Shown here: piece by piece, positions 19,180 to 27,874 of the stretch
Position numbering within the stretch: the first letter of the stretch is position 1
Layout of the letters: every line of letters starts with the position of its first letter
Assembly: GCF_002844235.1 (NCBI RefSeq)
Contig: NZ_PGTS01000007.1
Span: forward strand, 170,223-234,222
Direction of reading: 5' to 3'
Origin: Thalassospira povalilytica
Lineage (GTDB): Bacteria; Pseudomonadota; Alphaproteobacteria; Rhodospirillales; Thalassospiraceae
Length of the DNA stretch: 64,000 bases
Notes under the pieces: model-generated
Told to the model about the DNA's origin: nothing
Seen by the model: only the letters and a program-made list of their open reading frames with translations
Database searches by the model: none
Made by a program: the position numbers and the translations under genes

Positions 19180-19284
19180 TCTTATTTAAATAGCCCGACC
19201 AAAACAGTCGGTTAATCTGCCGGTTTTCTGCGGTTTCTATGGGGCTAAAACGATAAAACCCGCAGCATTTGTGCGGGTTTTATC
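19180..19284 (+). ncRNA. Candidate iron-responsive small RNA
   Basis: Inferred, not proven. Downstream of the orphan Fur-like box there is AT-rich promoter-like sequence, then a short hairpin (CCGAC at 19195-19199 with GTCGG at 19207-19211), unstructured sequence, and a strong terminator ending at 19284. The order of Fur box, structured non-coding stretch and terminator is that expected for a RyhB-like sRNA. A convincing -35/-10 pair was not found, and the 5' end is a guess. Confidence 0.3.
19252..19284. terminator. Bidirectional terminator
   Basis: A 13-bp perfect stem (19252-19264 with 19272-19284) with a 7-base loop and T4 at the stem foot on both strands. It ends the iron operon from the right and any transcript from the left. 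Confidence 0.88.
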
Positions 19285-19304
19285 AATATTCATTCGGGAT
19301 GCGT

Positions 19305-20444
19305 TTACGCCGTAATACGCCGCAAATGGTTATCCCAATGCAGCGATTTATGAGAATCGTCGGGAAGTTCCACGCGTTTTCGGCGAATCGCATCAAGTCG
19401 CCAGCCATTGCCAAGGCCGCTGGTGCCGACGAATTCACCCGGGCGATCGGTTGCGGCAAGCCCGCATCCGTCCGGGGCTGCGATATGGGTCAGGAATCCA
19501 TTTGTCTTTGCATCCCAGAATGTCACAAGTCCGCCGCGCGGGCACGAAATGCCAAATACCTGGCCCGATGCATCAAAGCGCACCGATCCGCAATATTGGC
19601 GCATGCGGTACTGGACATTGTCGGGGGCTTCGATCGGGCGGATTTCCTTGCCCGGTTGCCATATACCGACAAGCGGCACCTGATCATTGATCTCGCCCTG
19701 ATACTGGAAACCGGCGGCAATGGTGCCATTGGCCGCGACATCAAGATGACGGATGGAAAGCTGATGCCAGTCATGTTTCAGCGACGCCTGATGGATCAGT
19801 TTGCCGGTCCGTCGATCAATGATCGACAGATTGGGTTCCATCGAATCGATATTAAGGGCCGTGCGCCCGTCAAAGTCGGGATGGGTATGCAGCCCGCCAT
19901 TGGCAATCACCAGATGTTCACCGCCGGGCATCAGATGCAATTCATGCGGCCCGGTGCCAAAGCTGTCAAATTCCGCGACCCGGCGATAACCATCCTCGGC
20001 ATCCCAGACCGACACAACACCGCGCGCATGATCAAAGTCATTCTCGGTGATATAAAGAAACCGCCCGTCATTGGAATAAATGGCATGTCCATAAAACCGG
20101 CGGTCTTCCGGACAATGCAGTTTGGCACGGACATCGCCGGTATGACGGTCAAGGATCAGCCCGTAAAGGCCGGGGCGGCGTTCAACGGCTGCGACATCAA
20201 CATGATTGGGGCGAAGGCCGATATCATGTCCGCGTCCCGGCAGGGCCTGTTCAAACAGGATCTTGCCCGATGCGTTGAACGCGCTGACATAATAATCATC
20301 GGCATCCCCGGCACTGGCCGAGATATAGACCGCGCGATCTTCGGGTGCCGGCGTGCCGGCCGCACGGGCGATATCAATCGGCAACAGGGTAAATGCCCCG
20401 CCAACCCCCATGAGTTTCAGAAACTCGCGACGTTGATGTCTCAC
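19305..20444 (-). CDS. DUF1513 family protein, Tat-exported beta-propeller
   Basis: The 379-residue protein starts with a Tat signal (RREFLKLMGVGG with the twin arginines) and continues with repeats of about 45 residues containing GHDIGLRPNH, YITENDFD, GTGPHELHLMPGG and similar, consistent with a seven-bladed propeller. DUF1513 proteins are the usual last gene of imelysin/di-haem oxidoreductase operons and are thought to act in periplasmic iron acquisition; the exact reaction is unknown. It begins about 35 bases after the second imelysin gene and is the last gene before the terminator at 19252-19284. Confidence 0.87.
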   Translation of the reverse strand: MRHQRREFLKLMGVGGAFTLLPIDIARAAGTPAPEDRAVYISASAGDADDYYVSAFNASGKILFEQALPGRGHDIGLRPNHVDVAAVERRPGLYGLILDRHTGDVRAKLHCPEDRRFYGHAIYSNDGRFLYITENDFDHARGVVSVWDAEDGYRRVAEFDSFGTGPHELHLMPGGEHLVIANGGLHTHPDFDGRTALNIDSMEPNLSIIDRRTGKLIHQASLKHDWHQLSIRHLDVAANGTIAAGFQYQGEINDQVPLVGIWQPGKEIRPIEAPDNVQYRMRQYCGSVRFDASGQVFGISCPRGGLVTFWDAKTNGFLTHIAAPDGCGLAATDRPGEFVGTSGLGNGWRLDAIRRKRVELPDDSHKSLHWDNHLRRITA

Positions 20445-20478
20445 TTTATCCTCCGTATTCAGGCCCGGTCAGGGGTGC

Positions 20479-21606
20479 TCAATCGCCGTCAAGCGCATTG
20501 AACCCGCCGCCAAGCTGGGTATTGCCGCCAATATCGTTTTCAACAAGAGTGGTCAGAAAATCGATCTGGGATTTGAATTCCGCGAGCTTGTCATACCCGT
20601 CAGGCTGGGCCAGAAGGTCCTCGACCGAGGCAGGAAGACCATCAAGCGCGTCGACCACGGTTTGCCAGTTCAGTCGGAACGAACGATCCAGAAGGCTGCT
20701 GTCAATCAGGGCAGCCAAACCGGTTCCTTCGCTGCCGACATCGCCCCATTTGCCATCATAGATCGCAAACAGACCGGTCAGGTTATGGGCGATGTTGCGA
20801 AGTGATCGTTTCGATACTTCGCTTTCTGCGCGGCTGGCCTTGGCGTCCTGCTTGTTATCGCCAAGCGGTTTGCCAAGTTTCTGGGCCGATATGATCAGGA
20901 TACCTTCATGTAGGGCGCGATAAAGATCGGTCGCGGCAAATTTGGCGGTGGGGTAATCCATGCTGTCGGGGCCGGCTGTCGCCATGGCATCGGCAAATTC
21001 CGGCCATTCGTCGCGCAATTCCCCGGCAATCGTTTCAAGATTGGTGGCAATGGCAGCCCCGTACTGGCAAAGGTACACGCCGTCTTCGTCGCTGCTTGTC
21101 ATGTGGGCGGTGTTTTTGGGATCAAACAGAACTTCTTCAAGTGCCGGGAACCCCTGAAGGGCGGCGCTGGCTTCTGACAGCTGTTCGGGATCAGTATAGC
21201 CTGCCGGTTTGCTAAACAGCAATTTCCGGAACTGGCGGGCGGCGGTGCCGTGCTTGTCTGGCCAATATTCGATATGCTGATCGCGGCCATTGGCAACCAT
21301 CGGTCCCATGCGCCATGGCTGGATTTCCTGCCAGATATCCATTGCCTGATGGAAATCTTCCTGAACATCTTTCAGGTCATCGGCATCCGGATCGGCGCAG
21401 AAATCCGTGATCGACGTGCTGAGTTGCGCATTGGCTTTGTGAAAGTCATCAAGTTTCGGCGGCATGACTTCATTAAGAAGATGGTTCAGAACCGGCCGGT
21501 AATTTTCATCCGGGATATCGGCATGTGCGTTCGGGGCTGCAAAACCAATCGCAATTGCGGCGGTGGTTGAAAGAAGCATAAGACGCGAACATGATTTCAG
21601 GAGCAT
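20479..21606 (-). CDS. Imelysin-family periplasmic protein (second copy in operon)
   Basis: A 375-residue exported protein with a signal peptide ending near AAPNAHA. It shows the imelysin two-bundle helical pattern, including WRMGPMVANGRDQHIEYWPD and GFPALEEVLFDP. The first imelysin in this operon keeps the family GxHxxE motif (GYHAIEF), while here the corresponding site reads GFPALEE and lacks the histidine, so metal handling may differ. I start at ATG 21606 (GGAAAAG upstream); earlier in-frame starts overlap the previous gene. It follows the di-haem oxidoreductase in a Fur-box-preceded operon for iron uptake. Confidence 0.87.
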   Translation of the reverse strand: MLLKSCSRLMLLSTTAAIAIGFAAPNAHADIPDENYRPVLNHLLNEVMPPKLDDFHKANAQLSTSITDFCADPDADDLKDVQEDFHQAMDIWQEIQPWRMGPMVANGRDQHIEYWPDKHGTAARQFRKLLFSKPAGYTDPEQLSEASAALQGFPALEEVLFDPKNTAHMTSSDEDGVYLCQYGAAIATNLETIAGELRDEWPEFADAMATAGPDSMDYPTAKFAATDLYRALHEGILIISAQKLGKPLGDNKQDAKASRAESEVSKRSLRNIAHNLTGLFAIYDGKWGDVGSEGTGLAALIDSSLLDRSFRLNWQTVVDALDGLPASVEDLLAQPDGYDKLAEFKSQIDFLTTLVENDIGGNTQLGGGFNALDGD

Positions 21607-21668
21607 ATGTCTTTTCCGAATATTCACTTGATCAGAAGGGCTTGGCGCCGGGGTAACCCATGCCAGGC

Positions 21669-23132
21669 TCAAAGTGACTTGAGAAATGCAAGCAGTTTCC
21701 TGCGCTCAGATGGTGGCAGCAATGTGACAGAATTGCGCGCAGCTTCGGCTTCGCCACCATGCCAAAGTACGGCTTCAAGAATGGTACGTGCCCGCCCGTC
21801 ATGCAAGAATTGCGCGCGCGGATCAATCTGTTTTGCCCGTCCAATTCCCCAAAGCGGCGGGGTGCGCCATTCGCGTCCCGATGCCTGTGCTTCGGGGCGA
21901 TGATCGGCAAGTCCTTCGCCCATGTCATGCAGCAACAGATCGCTATAGGGCCAGATCACCTGTCCGGATTGCTCGGCCATGTCGGGGCGTTCAGGCAATT
22001 GATAGCGCGGCGTATGGCAGGATGCGCAACCGATTGAAGTGAAAATCTGCTGCCCGGCAACGACATCGGCATCATGGGCATCCGGGCGCGCAGGCGGGGC
22101 GATGTTGCGCGTATAATACAAAACAAGGTCAGTGACCTGCGAATGGGCTTCGAGATTTTCGAATTCCGGGTCATTGCCATCCGGCGCGGTCAGGCAATTT
22201 TTCTGTGTTTCGGTGCAATCGCCCGATCCGTTGGGATAAAGCGGGGTCGACAGACCGATATCAAACTGAAAGGCATTCTGGTTTTGCTGATCAAGTGTCG
22301 GCATCCCGGCCTTCCAGCCAAATCGACCAATTGCCAGCTTTCCGCGGGCAATATCCCAGACATGATTGACCCGGCCCGAAATGCCATCGCCGTCACGATC
22401 CTGGGGATCGGCCGCCGCCAGCAACACATCGTCGGGGATGGCTTCAAGCAGGCCAAGACCGATCATCGGCGGTGCGAGGCGCGGAGAAACCATAACATCG
22501 GGATGAAGCGGCCCATAGGCCAGTTCGGTCATCTGGTAATCGGGTTTTTGCAGGGTAACGACTTCACCCCCGGCCAGGCTGACGTCTTGGGGCTGGTAGG
22601 TAACCTTTACACGGCCTTCGGCCTTGATGCCCGGGATTGAAAAGTCCTGAAACTGTCCGCCATAAACCGGATCGGGAATGGTTGCGATCTTGCCATCCAG
22701 ATGGTCGCGCAACTGATCGGCGGTTTGCGGCGGGATCGACAGGCGCAGTAACATTGAAGTCGCGCCGTCACCCGGGGCATTTTCATCAACCGGATGGCCG
22801 CGACCATTGCGGATATGGCATCCACTGCAAGCACGCGAATTAAACAGCGGGCCAAGCCCGTCGGCGGTTTTTGTTCGGGTCGGGGCAGTCACCCAAAGCC
22901 TTTGAAAAAGGGCCTCGCCAAGCTTGAAATCAAGCCGCTTTTCAAAGGTCATATTGGCCGAATAATGGGTGAAAACATTCCGGCCATCTGCGTTGGGCCA
23001 TGTAGCGTCCCCGCCGGGCAGGGCCGATGCAGACAGATCGTCAGCACGGGCAGGAATCAACGGTGCCATCAAACTGGCCATTACAAGACCGGATGACAGA
23101 ATATAGCGCAGGGCAAAAGCGGGACGTTTCAT
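21669..23132 (-). CDS. Di-haem oxidoreductase of the DUF1111 (thiol oxidoreductase-like) family
   Basis: A 487-residue periplasmic protein with a signal peptide (MKRPAFALRYILSSG onward, cleavage near ARADD) and two c-type haem sites: CSGCH in the N-terminal third and CASCH in the C-terminal third. It resembles di-haem peroxidase-like proteins that are always found with imelysins in iron-related operons; electron transfer to or from iron at the cell surface is a reasonable inference. It lies between two imelysin genes. The start at 23132 has only a weak ribosome site; ATG 23153 is an alternative. Confidence 0.87.
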   Translation of the reverse strand: MKRPAFALRYILSSGLVMASLMAPLIPARADDLSASALPGGDATWPNADGRNVFTHYSANMTFEKRLDFKLGEALFQRLWVTAPTRTKTADGLGPLFNSRACSGCHIRNGRGHPVDENAPGDGATSMLLRLSIPPQTADQLRDHLDGKIATIPDPVYGGQFQDFSIPGIKAEGRVKVTYQPQDVSLAGGEVVTLQKPDYQMTELAYGPLHPDVMVSPRLAPPMIGLGLLEAIPDDVLLAAADPQDRDGDGISGRVNHVWDIARGKLAIGRFGWKAGMPTLDQQNQNAFQFDIGLSTPLYPNGSGDCTETQKNCLTAPDGNDPEFENLEAHSQVTDLVLYYTRNIAPPARPDAHDADVVAGQQIFTSIGCASCHTPRYQLPERPDMAEQSGQVIWPYSDLLLHDMGEGLADHRPEAQASGREWRTPPLWGIGRAKQIDPRAQFLHDGRARTILEAVLWHGGEAEAARNSVTLLPPSERRKLLAFLKSL

Positions 23133-23160
23133 GGCGGGTTCGGTTCTTGTCATTATTATA

Positions 23161-23196
23161 AAAAGCAAAACGGCGGGAGACACATCCCCCGCCGTT
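23161..23196 (-). terminator. Intra-operon terminator/attenuator after the first imelysin gene
   Basis: A 9-bp perfect stem (AACGGCGGG at 23169-23177 with its complement at 23188-23196) is followed on the minus strand by TTTTGCTTTTT. It lies in the 96-base gap between the first imelysin gene and the oxidoreductase gene and would lower expression of the distal genes. Confidence 0.75.
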
Positions 23197-23228
23197 CAAT
23201 GCCTTCAAGGCAGGTGCCGTAAAAAGGC

Positions 23229-24497
23229 TTAGTTGACTGCAGACGGATTGTCGAGGCTGTCGGAACCTTCGAACTCGATGCCGTCAATGCCGACAGCGGC
23301 AATGATCTGCTCGATCGACTTGGTCTGGTCAACCAGGGCATCGACAAAGGTCTGGACAACAGCGTTGCCTTCGTCATTGCCCATGGCAATCAGCTGGTCG
23401 AAATGTTCGCCGCCCTGTGCGCGGGTAACCATCGCCTTGCCGGCCAGAACCGACGTTGCAAGCTTGCCACGCAGTTCGGTATCAAGGGCTGCGTCTTTTG
23501 CTGCAACAAGATCGGAAAGCGACGGGCCTTCAACGACCGAACCGTCAACACGGGTGTAACGGCCAAGATAAACGTTCTGGATGCCCAGCGCGTCATAGTA
23601 GTGGCTGTTATGGGTGTTGTCGGAGAAGCAATCATGTTCTTCTTCCGGATCATGAAGCAGCAGGCCAAGCTTGGTGCGTTCGCCGCCCAGTTCGCCATAG
23701 GACAGCGAACCCATGCCGGTGACGATTGCGGTCAGACCCGGAACGCCATCACCTTCAAGAACGGTTTCGCGTGCTTCGCCGCCTTCGGCCCACTGTGCCG
23801 TGATCCATTCAAGGTCGGATACCAAAAGATCGCCAGCCGCCTTGAGATACGCACCGCGACGGTCGCAATTGCCGTTGGTGCATGCATCGCCAGCCGCATA
23901 GTCGGTCCATTCACGTGCACCTGCACCAGCACCCGTTCCATTCAGGTCCTGACCCCAAAGCAGGAATTCAATCGCGTGGTAGCCGGTGGCAACGTTGGAT
24001 TCAACGTCGTCAATTTCATGCAGGCTTTCAAGCAAAGCAGCATCAATGGTCGATGCATCAATGGTTTCACCGGAAATCACCAGGGTCGGGTTGGCGACCA
24101 CATTGGCGGTGTATGCCGGGTTTTCTTCGCTTTCTTCGCCATAAAGACCGGTTTCGACATAGTCGATCAGGCCTTCGTCAAGCGGCCATGCGTTAACTTT
24201 GCCTTCCCAGTCATCAACGATGGCATTGCCAAAGCGATATACTTCGGTCTGCTGATAAGGCGCGCGTGCTGCCAACCAGGCAGATTTCGCAGCACCAAAA
24301 GTCTCTGCCGACGGCTGTGCAACCAGTGCATCAATAGCAGCCTGAAGTTCTTTGGCAGTGATCAGTGAATCTTCGTAACCGGCATGCGCGATGTCGGCAT
24401 AGGTCGTCAGAACGTCTTTGGCGCCCGGTGCGGCATATGCCTGCACACCAAGGGTCGACACCAATGCGGCCGTCCCGAGAATTTTTGCGATTTTCAT
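23229..24497 (-). CDS. Imelysin-family iron-regulated periplasmic protein (IrpA-like)
   Basis: A 422-residue exported protein with a signal peptide MKIAKILGTAALVSTLGVQA and cleavage near AYA. The imelysin signature GYHAIEFLLWGQD contains the GxHxxE metal-binding motif. The internal segment AGDACTNGNCDRRGAYLKAA is typical of IrpA-like imelysins. It is the first gene of the operon, preceded by a Fur box about 140 bases upstream, and followed by an attenuator, so it is probably the most abundant product. The likely role is iron binding in the periplasm for uptake; this rests on family and regulation. Confidence 0.9.
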   Translation of the reverse strand: MKIAKILGTAALVSTLGVQAYAAPGAKDVLTTYADIAHAGYEDSLITAKELQAAIDALVAQPSAETFGAAKSAWLAARAPYQQTEVYRFGNAIVDDWEGKVNAWPLDEGLIDYVETGLYGEESEENPAYTANVVANPTLVISGETIDASTIDAALLESLHEIDDVESNVATGYHAIEFLLWGQDLNGTGAGAGAREWTDYAAGDACTNGNCDRRGAYLKAAGDLLVSDLEWITAQWAEGGEARETVLEGDGVPGLTAIVTGMGSLSYGELGGERTKLGLLLHDPEEEHDCFSDNTHNSHYYDALGIQNVYLGRYTRVDGSVVEGPSLSDLVAAKDAALDTELRGKLATSVLAGKAMVTRAQGGEHFDQLIAMGNDEGNAVVQTFVDALVDQTKSIEQIIAAVGIDGIEFEGSDSLDNPSAVN

Positions 24498-24638
24498 AGG
24501 AGTTCCCATCTATCCCTGAAAGTGAGCCAAGGGCAATGCCCCGCGGATCAGAGCGGCAAAACATCTTGCGCAAATGAAGAAATTTGCTCCCCGATAGTCA
24601 CCCTGATCCCTATGCTTCCGTTTAAGTGATACTGCTTG

Positions 24639-24653
24639 TGATAATGATTTTCA
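24639..24653. promoter_or_regulatory. Fur box in the divergent imelysin/cytochrome b promoter region
   Basis: TGATAATGATTTTCA is a near-consensus Fur site in the 291-base region between the iron operon (minus strand) and the cytochrome b gene (plus strand). A weaker TCATTATCAC half-site lies at about 24738-24747, nearer the cytochrome b gene. Confidence 0.75.
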
Positions 24654-24788
24654 ATTAGAGAATGGTTTTGTTGCCAAATTTTCACGTTTTTTGAATGTGG
24701 TAACCGCAATTTGATCTGTTCATCGGCGCAATACAGGTCATTATCACTATAGTGTTCATGATCAACCGTCCCGCCAGGAGAGGACCTG

Positions 24789-25502
24789 ATGAGCAATCAG
24801 ATGTCGGATGAAAAGCCGGATGAAAAGAAAGTCAAACTTTGGGACTTTCCGGTACGCCTGTTTCACTGGTCGCTGGTTGCGGCCATTGTTACGGCATGGT
24901 GGACCAACCGGGAACTGATGATCGATATTCACGCCATTGCCGGTTACACCGTATTGGCCCTTGTGCTGTTTCGCATCATCTGGGGCTTCGTCGGCAGTTC
25001 GAATGCGCGCTTTGCATCCTTTATCAAAGGCCCGAAAAAGGTCATTGGCTATGCGCTGCGGATCCCCCGGGGATCAATGGCGGACCTGACCTATGCCGGG
25101 CATAATCCGGCGGGCGGCTGGATGGTGATAGTGTTGCTGGTTCTTGTCGCGGTGCAGGCGGTAAGTGGCCTGTTTGCCAGCGAAGATACCTTCCTGTTCT
25201 TTGATGGTCCGCTTGTTGCCCATGTCAGTTCCGATCTTGCCAGCACGATGAACTGGATCCATCACACCAACATCAATCTGATCTATGCGATGGTCGGGCT
25301 GCATGTTTTTGCAGCCCTGTTTTATCTTGTGGTCAAACGCGAAAATCTGATCGGTGCGATGATTACCGGGGCCCGGACGGTTCCGGCCGAACTTGCGGCC
25401 CGCTTTGCGCAGATCCGCTTTGCCTCCCCGATTGCCGGGATTGCCATTCTCGCAGTTTGTGCTGTCATTGTTTGGGCGATGGTGACGGTTGCGCGCGGAT
25501 AG
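24789..25502 (+). CDS. Cytochrome b561 / Ni-Fe hydrogenase cytochrome b-type membrane protein
   Basis: A 237-residue membrane protein with four or five spans. Histidines that can ligate haem b are seen in RLFHWSLVA, IDIHAIAGY, NWIHHTNIN and VGLHVFAAL, the family arrangement for two b-haems. It would move electrons between the quinone pool and a periplasmic partner; the cytochrome c' gene convergent with it or the di-haem oxidoreductase of the divergent operon are candidates. A strong AGGAGAGGACCTG ribosome site fixes the start. It shares a Fur-box-containing intergenic region with the iron operon, so it is likely iron-regulated. Confidence 0.88.
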   Translation: MSNQMSDEKPDEKKVKLWDFPVRLFHWSLVAAIVTAWWTNRELMIDIHAIAGYTVLALVLFRIIWGFVGSSNARFASFIKGPKKVIGYALRIPRGSMADLTYAGHNPAGGWMVIVLLVLVAVQAVSGLFASEDTFLFFDGPLVAHVSSDLASTMNWIHHTNINLIYAMVGLHVFAALFYLVVKRENLIGAMITGARTVPAELAARFAQIRFASPIAGIAILAVCAVIVWAMVTVARG

Positions 25503-25677
25503 TCGCGTGCGGATAAACGGCCGGCGGATCATCATCTGATCCGCCGTGCCAAGGGGAAAATGCCCCCGGCCTGAATTTTCCGGTGTGCTGCGCTGACAGC
25601 ATGGGGGGTGAAAACCGGACCGGGGGCGCCCATCCAGGGGTAGGGACGGGCCAGTGTTTGCAATTTCGTTGGTTAGG

Positions 25678-26142
25678 TTATTTCGACCGATAGGTCTCGT
25701 GACAGCCTTTGCACGACTTGCCAAGATTGCCCATCGCAGCCCCCATGGCCGATTTGTCACCGGCTGCGGCGGCCATTGCCAATGCTGCTTCTTTCAGTTC
25801 CGGGAACCGTCCGGCAAAGTCATCCCAATCCGACCAGACTTTGTCGGTTGCCGTGGTTTTGACGGTTGCATCCATTGTTTTGGGTTCAAAAGCTGCCGGG
25901 GCGGCGTCTGCGGCAAAGGCGATGCCATTTGCCAGGTTGCGCAATACCGGATCAGGAAGGTTGCAGTCTCCCTTAAGGTAACAGCCAAGGGTCCCCATCG
26001 CCCCGCCGATACCATCCATCAGCATCTGGCGGTTCTGAACCGTGGCATTGTCCATTGTCTCGTCGGCAAAGGCGTTGATCGGCATCATGCTGCCTGCGGC
26101 AATCATGGCGCTGAACAGTCCTGCAGTCACAAGGTGCTTCAT
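25678..26142 (-). CDS. Cytochrome c'-type periplasmic haem protein
   Basis: A 154-residue exported protein: signal peptide of about 26 residues (MKHLVTAGLFSAMIAAGS, cleavage near AFA), a four-helix-bundle pattern, and a single C-terminal haem motif CKGCHETYR, the position diagnostic of cytochrome c' and c556. Such proteins bind NO or CO or act as electron carriers. The extra C-x4-C in the middle (GCYLKGDC) is unusual for the family and could be a disulfide. The start at 26142 follows GAGAGAAGCC. It is convergent with the cytochrome b gene, which may be its redox partner. Confidence 0.87.
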   Translation of the reverse strand: MKHLVTAGLFSAMIAAGSMMPINAFADETMDNATVQNRQMLMDGIGGAMGTLGCYLKGDCNLPDPVLRNLANGIAFAADAAPAAFEPKTMDATVKTTATDKVWSDWDDFAGRFPELKEAALAMAAAAGDKSAMGAAMGNLGKSCKGCHETYRSK

Positions 26143-26350
26143 GGCTTCTCTCTGTTGTATTTTGCGGGGTCTCTCTGATCGCCAAGCGGGCGTTTGATTC
26201 TTATCTGTATAAGAAGCATCTTGTTGCTTCCTGCCCGTCGCTCGGATTAGGGTCAGGACCGATTGTCCCAGTTGCGCCCCGAAAACCGGAATCACAAGCG
26301 CGTGAGTAGATCAGTTTTTTCGTATCTCGCGTCAAAGGAACTGCCCCGTT

Positions 26351-27874
26351 ATGTCGTCTGCCACCCCGCAAACTGTTTCGAATTCTGATGACCAAGCCAT
26401 TCGCGAAGGACGCGCGCGTGCCCGCAACCTGATCCGTGAATGGGATCTGAGGCATGCCTATATCAACGGTCTTTGGCAGGATGCCGACAGCCGTGAGACT
26501 CTTGATGTGATTGATCCGGCCTGCGGGGATGTGATCGGTGCCGTTCCGTTCATGCGCACATCCGAGGCCAGGCGCGCGATTGATGCCGCCCATGATGCCT
26601 TTGCCGGCTGGTCCCGCACACTGGCAAAAGACCGTGCCGCTATCCTGCGGCGCTGGCGCGATCTGCTTGAAACCCATCAGGAAGACCTTGCGGCATTGAT
26701 CACCCTTGAACAGGGCAAGCCCTATGATCAGGCCTTGCGCGAAGTCATCGGGGCGATTGCCTATGCCGAATGGTACGGCGAAGAAGCCAAGCGCGCCTAT
26801 GGCCAGACCATGCCCGCCACCCAGCGCGATCGTCGCGTTGTCGTGCAAAAACACCCCGTGGGGGTCGTTGCGGCAATCACGCCCTGGAATTTCCCCCTGA
26901 CCATGGTGGTGCGCAAATGCGCCCCGGCACTGGCGGCGGGCTGTACGGTTGTTGTCAAACCGGCCGAAGATACGCCGCTTTCGGCGCTGGCCGCGGCCAA
27001 GCTTGCCGAACAGGCCGGATTCCCGGCGGGTGTGTTCAATGTGGTTACCGGTCTGCCCCAGCCGATCGGCGAGGCCCTGACGGGGGATGAACGCGTTCGC
27101 ATGCTGTCCTTTACCGGCTCGACCGAGGTCGGCAAACGGTTGATGGCGCAATGCGCACCCACGGTTAAAAAGCTGTCGCTTGAACTGGGTGGCAATGCGC
27201 CCTTCATCGTGATGGATGATGCCGATCTTGATGCGGCTGTTGCCGGGGCGATGATTTCCAAATTCCGCAACAGCGGCCAGACCTGCGTCTGTGCCAACCG
27301 CATTTTTGTTCAGGACGGGGTTTATGACGCGTTTGTCGAAAAATTCATTGCCGCAAGCAATGCCCAGACCATCGGCAACGGCTTTGTCCCGGGGACCGAA
27401 ATCGGTCCGCTGATCAATCGGCAGGCGGTGGCAAAGGTCGAACGTCTTGTTGAAAATGCGCGCAAGGCCGGTGCCACGCTGGTCTATGGGGCCGAACGGC
27501 CCAAGGACGGACATTTTGTCCGCCCGCTGGTCATGACCGATGTACCCCATGATGCCGACTGCTTTAACGAGGAACTGTTTGCCCCGGTAGCACCGGTTTA
27601 TCGTTTCGCGACCGAGGATGAGGTAATTGAACTTGCCAACCGGGTGCGCACCGGTCTGTCATCCTATCTGTATAGTCGCGATATCGGCCGTATTCAGCGC
27701 ATTGCCGACAATCTGGAAACCGGTGTGGTCGGGATCAATGACGGCACCACCAGCCACGAAGGCGCACCGTTTGGCGGTGTGAAGGAAAGCGGGCAGGGAC
27801 GCGAAGGTGGTCATTGGGGGCTTGAGGAATATCTTGAACCCAAATACCTCAATTACGCGATTGGCGGGCAGTAA
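26351..27874 (+). CDS. gabD: NAD(P)-dependent succinate-semialdehyde dehydrogenase
   Basis: A 507-residue aldehyde dehydrogenase with ITPWNFPLTMVVRK, FTGSTEVGK (cofactor loop), LELGGNAPFIV (general base Glu) and GQTCVCANR with catalytic Cys312. The G-Q-T-C-V-C arrangement, with a second cysteine two residues on, and the C-terminal GVKESGQGREGG are typical of GabD-type enzymes of GABA and putrescine breakdown. No GABA aminotransferase gene is nearby, so the metabolic route here is unclear. It stands alone, preceded by an AAAGGA-type site and followed by a long non-coding region. Confidence 0.9.
   Translation: MSSATPQTVSNSDDQAIREGRARARNLIREWDLRHAYINGLWQDADSRETLDVIDPACGDVIGAVPFMRTSEARRAIDAAHDAFAGWSRTLAKDRAAILRRWRDLLETHQEDLAALITLEQGKPYDQALREVIGAIAYAEWYGEEAKRAYGQTMPATQRDRRVVVQKHPVGVVAAITPWNFPLTMVVRKCAPALAAGCTVVVKPAEDTPLSALAAAKLAEQAGFPAGVFNVVTGLPQPIGEALTGDERVRMLSFTGSTEVGKRLMAQCAPTVKKLSLELGGNAPFIVMDDADLDAAVAGAMISKFRNSGQTCVCANRIFVQDGVYDAFVEKFIAASNAQTIGNGFVPGTEIGPLINRQAVAKVERLVENARKAGATLVYGAERPKDGHFVRPLVMTDVPHDADCFNEELFAPVAPVYRFATEDEVIELANRVRTGLSSYLYSRDIGRIQRIADNLETGVVGINDGTTSHEGAPFGGVKESGQGREGGHWGLEEYLEPKYLNYAIGGQ

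Larger units (their letters stand above)
18942..19304. other. Non-coding region with hairpin, Fur-like box and bidirectional terminator
   Basis: No ORF with a ribosome site is seen. Contents: an imperfect 14-bp hairpin at 18964-19001 (one mismatch), a Fur-like box at 19137-19151, a small hairpin at 19195-19211 and a strong terminator at 19252-19284. The two flanking genes converge here, so a promoter element in the middle is unexpected. Confidence 0.7.
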
